Source of the DNA: Labrys sp. WJW
GTDB lineage: Bacteria > Pseudomonadota > Alphaproteobacteria > Rhizobiales > Labraceae
Assembly (NCBI RefSeq): GCF_001676615.1
Contig: NZ_LYXZ01000054.1
Span: forward strand, 1-37,201
Direction: 5' to 3'
Length of the DNA: 37,201 nucleotides
Shown: positions 31,462 to 37,201 of the stretch, piece by piece
How positions within the stretch are numbered: the first letter of the stretch is position 1
How the letters are laid out: every line of letters starts with the position of its first letter
Position numbers and translations under genes: made by a program
The notes under the pieces: model-generated
What the model was told of the DNA's origin: nothing
The model's input: the letters and a program-made list of their open reading frames with translations, nothing else
The model's database searches: none

Positions 31462-32544
31462 ATGGATCAGCAACTGGTCGATCGGATCTACGAATGTGCC
31501 TTCGTGCCGGAGCAATGGCCGGACACGCTGGACACGCTTTCGCGCATGACGGCGGGCGCAGGCGGCAGCCTCTATGTCTTCGGCAAGGACGCCACCATGC
31601 TCACGGCCTCTCCCGACGCCCGGGAGAGGGCCAAGGCGGCGCTGGCTGGTGGTTTTGCCCAGCGCGGCCATGGCCTCTCGCGTGTGCTGGCGTCCTCGCG
31701 GGCCGGCTTCATCACCGAGCGGGACATCATGACCGAGATGGAGCTCGAACAGGAGCCGCTCTATCGCGATTTCTGGCGCCCTTCGGGCATCGGCTCGATG
31801 ATCGTGACCACGGTGGAATTGCCGACACGGGAAATGCTGCTGCTCCTGTTCACGCGCTGGCTTGCCCAGGGGCCGGCCGAACGGGCCCTGGTCGATCGTT
31901 TCGACATATTGCGCCCTCATCTGGCCCGCAGCGCCCTGATGACCGCACGCCTGCAGCTCGAGCGGGCACGCGCCGCCAGCCAGACCCTGGCTGCTCTCGG
32001 CCTGCCGGCGCTGGTGCTCGACCGGATGGGCAAGGTGCTGGCTGCCAACAGCCTGATCGAGGATCTCGGCGCTTTCGTGCATTGGCGCGCCTTCGACGGC
32101 GTCTCCTTCGTCGATCGGGCGGCCGACAAGCTCCTGCGTGACGCCATCGTCACCATCGATCAGCCGCATGGCGCGAGCGTGCGCTCCTTCCCGGTGCGGG
32201 GGGAGTCCGAGGCGATGGTCGCCCATATCGTTCCGATCCGCCTGAGTGCGCGCGACATTTTCGTGAGCAGCGCGGCGGCCCTGATCCTGACGCCGGTGAC
32301 CGCGCCGCAGGCGCCGCCGGTCGAACTGGTGCAGTCCCTTTTCGACCTCACGCCGGCGGAGGCCCGGGTCGCCCGCAGCCTCGCCACGGGCGACAGCGTG
32401 GAGCACATCGCCCAGCATAGCGGGGTGACGCCGAACACCGTGCGCACGCAGGTGCGGGGTGTCCTTGAGAAGACCGGCTGCAGCCGACAGGCCGAGGTGG
32501 TCGCCCTGCTTGCCGGGCTGGCACCGCTGCCTCGCATGGCGTGA
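31462..32544 (+). CDS. LuxR-type helix-turn-helix regulator
   Basis: A 360-residue regulator with a C-terminal LuxR/GerE helix-turn-helix at about residues 292-350: LTPAEARVARSLATGDSVEHIAQHSGVTPNTVRTQVRGVLEKTGCSRQAEVVALL. The N-terminal 280 residues have no named domain that I recognise; the middle (LPALVLDRMGKVLAANSLIEDL) resembles a degenerate PAS-like sensor start. There is no receiver domain with a phosphorylatable Asp and no acyl-homoserine-lactone signature. GAGAGGAAGC precedes the start. Such free-standing regulators are common in rhizobia. It lies 81 bp after the GNAT gene, and its target is unknown. Confidence 0.85.
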   Translation: MDQQLVDRIYECAFVPEQWPDTLDTLSRMTAGAGGSLYVFGKDATMLTASPDARERAKAALAGGFAQRGHGLSRVLASSRAGFITERDIMTEMELEQEPLYRDFWRPSGIGSMIVTTVELPTREMLLLLFTRWLAQGPAERALVDRFDILRPHLARSALMTARLQLERARAASQTLAALGLPALVLDRMGKVLAANSLIEDLGAFVHWRAFDGVSFVDRAADKLLRDAIVTIDQPHGASVRSFPVRGESEAMVAHIVPIRLSARDIFVSSAAALILTPVTAPQAPPVELVQSLFDLTPAEARVARSLATGDSVEHIAQHSGVTPNTVRTQVRGVLEKTGCSRQAEVVALLAGLAPLPRMA

Positions 32545-32594
32545 TCCCGGCGGGGTTGATAGGTGCTTCCTCACCCCATCTTTCCGGTTGCGTT

Positions 32595-32775
32595 GCCCCT
32601 CACCCTAACCCTCTCCCCGTAAGGACGGGGCGAGGGGGACTCCAGCCTTGTACTTCAAGCCGAAAGTGTCTCATCTCGCCCAGCGGTTGGGCGAGATGAA
32701 ATCTCCGAGGATTATTCGTGACGTTTGCGCCTCCCTCGCCCCGCTCCTTGCGGGGAGAGGGCAAGGGTGAGGGGC
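32595..32775. repeat. CCCCTCACCCTAACCCTCTCC-type inverted-repeat element
   Basis: Inverted arms of about 43 bases (32595-32637 and 32733-32775, nearly matching) enclose a 95-base middle. The middle carries its own perfect 12-bp hairpin, TCATCTCGCCCA/TGGGCGAGATGA with loop GCGGT (32671-32699). The arm sequence is one of the commonest dispersed repeats in proteobacteria. It accounts for most of the gene-free gap from 32545 to 33013. Confidence 0.7.
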
Positions 32776-33013
32776 AGCGCCCCCGTGTGCAGTCATGTTG
32801 ATAGACACTTTGCTTTCGATGAGCACCGTGATGCAAGAAATCCGGCTGCGCCTCATCTGTTTTGATGATGTTTCTCTGGCAGGAATGGCGAAACTGGAGC
32901 TGCGGCTGAGACAGCCGGAGGCTTCCTGCAAATCCTCCTGCGCTTTTTCGGCGGCACCACAGATGGAGCGGGGACAAACCCCGCCCGGACCCCACTGCCG
33001 AGAGAGTAGAGAC

Positions 33014-33799
33014 ATGGATCAGGAGCTGACTTACAGGCTCGGCGAATCCGTTCTGGATCTCAGCCGAGGTACATTGCGCAAGGCCGGTGCACGCGTGCCG
33101 GTGCGCTCCAGAACGTTCAAATTGCTGAGCTATCTTGCCCGCAATGCCGGGAGGGTCGTCCGCAAGGACGAATTGTTTGCAGCGGTCTGGCCGCATGCCG
33201 TGGTCACGGAAGGGGCTTTGCTGCGCTGCATTCGCGATGCACGCCAGAGCGTCGGTGACGAACAGCACCGCATCATCCACACCGTGCCGGGGCGGGGCTA
33301 CATGTACATGCCGCCCGAAGGCCTTGCCGATGTGCCAGAGGCGCTGGAGCAGGCTGCCGACGATGCCGATCTCGATGCCGGCACGGCGGAGCCCAAAGTC
33401 GCCGTGCTGCCGTTCAGCCTGCGTGGCGTGGATGGCGGGATGAAGCCTGCCTTCGAGACCATCATGCAGGAAATCAGGGGCGCGATCGCCAATTCGCGCG
33501 TGATCGTGGTGCAGCCGCCGCCGAGGCGCAAGCCATCGCCCAAGACCGTCTCTGGTGTCGACTACCTGGTCGAAGGCCAGGTCGTAGCCGGCGAGCCGCA
33601 TCTCAATGTCGTCGTGACCCTGTCCGATGCCCGGTCGGGACGCCGCCTGCTGACGCAGTCCTTCTTTCTCAAGGCCGAAAGCGTCATGGCCTTCCACCAG
33701 AACGTCGCCAGGCAAGTCGTCAGTGCGCTCGTCTTCAATATCGAGACGGCCTCCTGGCATGGCACGGCGCAGGGCACGACATCCCTGCACATGTGGTGA
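33014..33799 (+). CDS. winged-helix regulator with TolB/FlgO-like C-terminal domain (CadC-like, no membrane anchor)
   Basis: A 261-residue protein. The N-terminal half (about residues 3-98) is an OmpR/CadC-type winged helix: LTYRLGESVLDLSRGTLRKAGARVPVRSRTFKLLSYLARNAGRVVRKDELFAAVWPHAVVTEGALLRCIRDARQSVGD...IHTVPGRGYMYMPP. The C-terminal half (about 125-255) starts PKVAVLPFSLRG and continues GVDYLVEGQVVAGEPHLNVVVTLSDARSGRRLLTQSFFLKAESVMAFHQNVARQVVSAL, the small alpha/beta module found after CadC-type DNA-binding domains in adenylate-cyclase-like regulators. No transmembrane helix joins the halves. A GAGAG-type ribosome site favours ATG 33014 over an in-frame start at 32795, which would run through the repeat boundary. 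It precedes the large pseudo-ABC gene by 132 bp. Confidence 0.8.
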   Translation: MDQELTYRLGESVLDLSRGTLRKAGARVPVRSRTFKLLSYLARNAGRVVRKDELFAAVWPHAVVTEGALLRCIRDARQSVGDEQHRIIHTVPGRGYMYMPPEGLADVPEALEQAADDADLDAGTAEPKVAVLPFSLRGVDGGMKPAFETIMQEIRGAIANSRVIVVQPPPRRKPSPKTVSGVDYLVEGQVVAGEPHLNVVVTLSDARSGRRLLTQSFFLKAESVMAFHQNVARQVVSALVFNIETASWHGTAQGTTSLHMW

Positions 33800-33820
33800 A
33801 GGCCTAAAAAAGGGCCTTTA
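33799..33820 (+). terminator. weak hairpin after winged-helix gene
   Basis: AAGGCC (33799-33804) and GGCCTT (33813-33818) pair across an A-rich loop and TTA follows. It is short and without a real T-run, so at best it attenuates the passage into the ABC gene. Confidence 0.3.
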
Positions 33821-33931
33821 TCGTGTGCCGGTATGCACAAGGAGGCGCTTTTCGGCCGCCAGCGGCTTGCTATTGTGGGTTGCAGTCACACATGAAGATG
33901 TGGGGATCTCGCAACGGGCGGGAGGCGACTT

Positions 33932-36900
33932 TTGTCCAGCAATGGCGATCCGGACAAATCCGGGCTGTTTTCGTTTGTCTGGCGGTATAGTAGGCGACAT
34001 CAGCTCATGCTGCTGGCTGCCACCGTGGCGTCCTTTCCAGTCCTTTATCTGTCGCTGGAACTGCCGAAATATATCCTGAACGGGGCTCTTCAGGGGCATG
34101 TCACGCCGCTCAACCACCTGGGCCTGCATCTCGACCAGACCACGCTTCTCATGGTGCTGTGCCTGGCCTTCCTGGTCTGCACTTTGGCCAATGGCGTCAT
34201 CAAGATGCAGCTCGGCATCTATCGGGGTGTCATCGGCGAAAGGCTGATCCGGCGGCTGCGCTACAAGCTGATCGCCCAGGTGCTGCGTTTTCCCCTGCAG
34301 CGCTTCGACACCGTCTCGCAGGGCGAGGTCGTTTCGATGGTCACCGCCGAGGCGGAGCCCTTGAGCGGCGTGATGGGTGATGCCTTCGCCCAGCCGGTGT
34401 TCCAGGCTGGCCAGATCCTGACCATCGTCGCTTTTCTCTTTCTCCAGAATGTCTGGCTCGGCGTTGCCGGCATCGGCCTCATCCCGGTGCAGGCCTATCT
34501 GATCCCGCGCATGCAGCGCTATGTGAACAGGCTGCATCATCAGCGTGTCAGCCGGGTGCGGGCCCTGTCGGAGCGCATCGGGGAAAGCGTCGCCGGTGTC
34601 GCCGATCTCCGGCAGAATGGCGGCTTGCGCTACCGCCTCGCCGAGTTCAGCCGGCAGCTGGGCGAACTCTATACGATCCGACTGCGCATTTTCGAGCGCA
34701 AATTCCTGATCAAATTCGTCAACAATTCGATCACCCAGCTCACCCCCTTCCTGTTCTTCCTGATCGGCGGCTATCTGGTCATCCATGGCCAGCTCAGCGT
34801 CGGTGCCCTGATCGCGGCGCTTGCCGCCTCCCGCGACATCGCCGATCCCTGGCGCGAATTGCTGACCTATTGGAACCAGGCCCAGGAAGCATCCTCTCGC
34901 TATGACGCCCTCCTGGAACAGTTCGAAGTGCCGGAGGCTCCGGCCCCGGCGGTGGCGGATGCCGATGTACCGCGCCTGAACGGCACCATTCATCTGCGCG
35001 ACGTCACCGTGCCGGGTCTTGGTGGCGTGCCGCTGCTCGATCAGGTCGATCTGACCATCCCCGGCGGGGCGCTCGTCGCCATTCAGAGCGCGGACATGCT
35101 GGTGCGCCGGGCCTTGTGCGACCTCTTCTCGGGCGCCTCGGCGCCGAGTACCGGGCAGGTGACGATATCCGACCTCGACCTCGCCGGAGTCAGTCCGACC
35201 GTTCTGGCGGCGCGTATCGGCGTCGCCACCAGCACGCCCTACCTCTTCCGCGGCACCATCGCCCAGAACACCAGGATGCCCCTCTATCTGGAGCCCGTGC
35301 CGTCGGGCGAACCGTCAGGCGAGGAGGCCAAGGCTCTGGCCGAAGCCGTGGAGACCGCCAACAGCCCCGATCGGCTCGATAGTGCCTGGAATGATGGCGG
35401 ATTCGTCGGGTTCAAGGACGAAAGCGAGGTCGACGCCTGGTGGCTTGCTGTCATCGAGGTGATCGGCCGCTCGGAAATGCTGCTCGATCGCGCTCTCGAC
35501 GGCTATCTGGTTCCGGGCCAGCACGACGATCTCGCCGGCCGCGTCCTCGCTCTCCGGGAGCGGGTGGCGCGTCGCCTGGAGGCCGATGGATTGGCCGGGC
35601 AGATCGATCGGTTCGACCCCGGCGCCGTCAATCCCGGCCTGACCATCGGCGAGAACCTGCTCTATGCCGTCCACCATCACGGCGATACCGAATCGAGCCA
35701 TCCGGGGGAACGCCTCCTGGCCGAGATCGCCCGGCTCGACATTGCCGAGCAATTGCTGGCCTTCTCGATCGACCTTGCCTCGACGCTCGTCAGGGCCTTT
35801 GGCGAAGTCGGGCCTCGGCATCCGCTGCTGCGTCGTTTCACCACCATCGGCCCGGAGCTGTTCGAGCGCTTGCGGTCGGTCGCGTCCAAGGAGCAGGCCC
35901 ACGACGTCGCCGGCATGAGCGCTGCCGAGCGTGCCACGCTGCTGTCATTGCTCTTCAACATCGCGCCGAGTGATCTCGGCACCGATTTTCCCGCCGGGCT
36001 TGCGTCCGCCATCGTATCGGCGCGTGCCCGTCATGGTGCGCGCCTGAGGGAGCTGGCAGGCGACACTTTTTCGCCGATCGAGGCGGGCGCCTATAATTAC
36101 GACCTGACCGTGCTGGAGAACCTGGTGTTCGGCCTGTCTGTGGCGCCGTCGGAGGCGACCCGCCGGCAGATCCATCACGTGCTGATGGACGTGGTGGAGG
36201 CGCAAGGCCTTGCCGGCGCCCTGCGCCTGCTGGTGGGGGAGGTGCGCACCGCGATCGCCGGCACCAACCTCTCGCCGGCGGTGCGCGAGCGCATCGGCCT
36301 CGGCCGGGCCCTGATCCGCCGGCCCGATCTCGTGCTGCTCGATCACGCCATGGCGAGCGCTTCGGAGGCGGATCGCCGTGCCATTTGGCTCAGACTGCGG
36401 GCCTTGCTGCCTGAGAGCACCATCATCGTGCTGGAGCCGCAAATCGCCCAGAGCGAGGATTTCGACCTGGTGGTCACCATCCGCGACGGCCGCCCGATCA
36501 ACGGGGCGATCCGCCCGCCGGCGCCGGCCTATCACGCCTCGATCTCGGGCGACCTGCAGGCCAAGGTCGAGGTGCTCTCGGCCGTCGAGAGCTTCCGTGG
36601 CCTCAAGCGCAGCCAGATCGAGCTGCTCGCCTATGCCTCGCGCTGGATGTCGACGAAAGCCGGCGACTATGTCTTCCGCACCGGCGAGGTGCCCGATGGC
36701 GCCTATGTCGTCGCCTCCGGCAGTGCCGAGCTGCGCTGGCTCAATTCGCTGGGCGAGGAGGAATTGATCGATACCATCCTGCCCGGGCGGCTGATCGGCG
36801 ACCTTGCCGTCATCCTCGGCCAGACGCGCATGGTGTCGATGGTCGCGACGGCAGATCTGACCGGCCTGCGCATCGGCACGCGCGAATTCCTCGACATCGT

Positions 36901-37036
36901 GGAGAGCGACATCACCGTCGCGCTGCATCTCCTGCGCACCGTCGGGCACCATCTGGTCGAGGTCGGCGAAGAGGTGATCACCAAGGGCGCCTACAAGCCC
37001 AAGCAACCCGGCGAGGTCGCCGCCGATCGGCCATAA
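33932..37036 (+). CDS. ABC-exporter-like protein with degenerate ATPase domain, large insert and C-terminal cNMP-binding-type domain
   Basis: A 1034-residue protein. Residues 1-330 are an ABC-exporter membrane domain of about six helices. Residues 350-860 follow the fold order of an exporter ATPase, but catalytic motifs are lost. Walker A reads IQSADMLVRR (384-393, no GxGKS/T), the Q-loop Gln is absent (VATSTPYLF), and the signature LSGGQ is LSPAV (780-784). After Walker B LVLLD (800-804) the catalytic Glu is His805, and the switch His is replaced (VLEPQ). Residues 450-775 are a large insert with repeated TIxEN-like motifs. Residues 885-1010 match a Crp-type cyclic-nucleotide-binding domain (FRTGEVPDGAYVV...GDLAV...TRMVSMVA). 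The TTG start has GGAGG six bases upstream. It cannot be an ordinary ATP-driven exporter; regulation, scaffolding or a partner ATPase are possible. Confidence 0.88.
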   Translation: MSSNGDPDKSGLFSFVWRYSRRHQLMLLAATVASFPVLYLSLELPKYILNGALQGHVTPLNHLGLHLDQTTLLMVLCLAFLVCTLANGVIKMQLGIYRGVIGERLIRRLRYKLIAQVLRFPLQRFDTVSQGEVVSMVTAEAEPLSGVMGDAFAQPVFQAGQILTIVAFLFLQNVWLGVAGIGLIPVQAYLIPRMQRYVNRLHHQRVSRVRALSERIGESVAGVADLRQNGGLRYRLAEFSRQLGELYTIRLRIFERKFLIKFVNNSITQLTPFLFFLIGGYLVIHGQLSVGALIAALAASRDIADPWRELLTYWNQAQEASSRYDALLEQFEVPEAPAPAVADADVPRLNGTIHLRDVTVPGLGGVPLLDQVDLTIPGGALVAIQSADMLVRRALCDLFSGASAPSTGQVTISDLDLAGVSPTVLAARIGVATSTPYLFRGTIAQNTRMPLYLEPVPSGEPSGEEAKALAEAVETANSPDRLDSAWNDGGFVGFKDESEVDAWWLAVIEVIGRSEMLLDRALDGYLVPGQHDDLAGRVLALRERVARRLEADGLAGQIDRFDPGAVNPGLTIGENLLYAVHHHGDTESSHPGERLLAEIARLDIAEQLLAFSIDLASTLVRAFGEVGPRHPLLRRFTTIGPELFERLRSVASKEQAHDVAGMSAAERATLLSLLFNIAPSDLGTDFPAGLASAIVSARARHGARLRELAGDTFSPIEAGAYNYDLTVLENLVFGLSVAPSEATRRQIHHVLMDVVEAQGLAGALRLLVGEVRTAIAGTNLSPAVRERIGLGRALIRRPDLVLLDHAMASASEADRRAIWLRLRALLPESTIIVLEPQIAQSEDFDLVVTIRDGRPINGAIRPPAPAYHASISGDLQAKVEVLSAVESFRGLKRSQIELLAYASRWMSTKAGDYVFRTGEVPDGAYVVASGSAELRWLNSLGEEELIDTILPGRLIGDLAVILGQTRMVSMVATADLTGLRIGTREFLDIVESDITVALHLLRTVGHHLVEVGEEVITKGAYKPKQPGEVAADRP

Positions 37037-37190
37037 GAGTGCTCGGGCGTTCTCCGGAAAAGCCAATGGGGAATGGATCACTCCCTGTCGCCGAGGTCGC
37101 GCAGCCCCTCACCTCTATCCTTGTAACTTCTCACCTATCGCATCTGCTATGATTGGCGGTGCGGCGTGGGACGGAAGACCGATTATCCTC

Positions 37191-37197
37191 AGGAAGG
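37191..37197 (+). promoter_or_regulatory. possible ribosome-binding site of next gene
   Basis: AGGAAGG lies at the very end of the window, about 150 bases after the ABC-like gene. It would suit a plus-strand gene starting just beyond the edge. No coding sequence is visible to confirm it. Confidence 0.3.
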
Positions 37198-37201
37198 CAA
37201 A

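Noticed and set aside
32795..33013. Possible 73-residue N-terminal extension of the winged-helix regulator
   Set aside because: It has no domain character, starts beside a repeat, and the winged helix begins right after ATG 33014, which has its own GAGAG-type ribosome site.
32671..33015. Minus-strand open frame of 114 codons before the winged-helix gene
   Set aside because: Much of it is translated from the dispersed inverted-repeat element, and it has no ribosome-binding site.
33818..37081. Two long minus-strand frames (391 and 378 codons) opposite the pseudo-ABC gene
   Set aside because: Composition is typical of antisense shadows and neither has family motifs, while the plus-strand frame is continuous for 1034 codons with a good ribosome-binding site.
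37121..37153. TTGTAA with TATGAT as a promoter for the next gene
   Set aside because: The 21-base spacing is too long for a normal sigma-70 promoter and no downstream gene is visible in the window.
1..37201. CRISPR array, tRNA, rRNA, insertion sequence or prophage
   Set aside because: The repeats are dispersed palindromes without regular spacing. No cloverleaf, transposase, integrase or phage structural gene was seen on either strand.

Overview
The window is GC-rich alphaproteobacterial DNA, most likely from the order Hyphomicrobiales (rhizobial lineage). The clearest support is a porin with the typical rhizobial Omp2-type N-terminus at 13829-15226. Further support comes from dispersed palindromic repeats of the kind scattered through rhizobial genomes and from the dense load of TetR, MarR, GntR, LysR and LuxR regulators. 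It reads as chromosomal accessory/metabolic DNA. No transposase, integrase, phage gene, tRNA, rRNA or CRISPR array was seen.

Layout. 1-3600: O-methyltransferase and TetR diverging over a palindrome, a GNAT acetyltransferase, an exported MsrA and a MarR regulator. 3672-5522: a CLC anion transporter with CBS domains, divergent from that MarR. 5614-8245: a glutamine-synthetase-like ligase, a frameshifted FkbM methyltransferase remnant and a glycosyltransferase. 8573-10788: MarR divergent from a DUF899 thioredoxin-like protein, then a glyoxalase-fold protein. 11070-13210: D-erythronate dehydrogenase-like DenD and a 2-hydroxyacid dehydrogenase, ending in a very long perfect inverted repeat. 13211-15226: an AT-rich, strongly structured leader and the porin. 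15536-23728: XRE and GntR regulators, then on the minus strand a solute-binding protein, two permeases, a tiny membrane protein, an extended SDR and transketolase, with no ATPase gene. This looks like a carbohydrate uptake and catabolism cluster.

23986-30884 has an electrophile/quinone-detoxification flavour: pirin, a fused ring-cleaving dioxygenase-hydrolase (MhqO-MhqD-like), a GNAT, an internally duplicated unknown protein, a cupin, a second MhqO-like dioxygenase and its divergent LysR. 30913-32544 holds a GNAT and a LuxR-type regulator. 33014-37036 pairs a winged-helix regulator with a 1034-residue ABC-exporter-like protein. That protein's nucleotide-binding domain has lost nearly every catalytic motif, carries a 300-residue insertion and ends in a cyclic-nucleotide-binding-type domain.

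The strongest candidates for new biology are three. The porin leader has one segment able to pair either with an upstream arm or with the whole Shine-Dalgarno sequence. The cNMP-domain pseudo-ABC protein is the second. The third is a set of TTGTAWGACAA sites shared between the denD region and the transporter/SDR/transketolase cluster. Nearly all divergent gene pairs contain a good palindrome, so much of the local regulation can be read directly from the sequence. All functional calls come from reading motifs by eye; no database search was possible.
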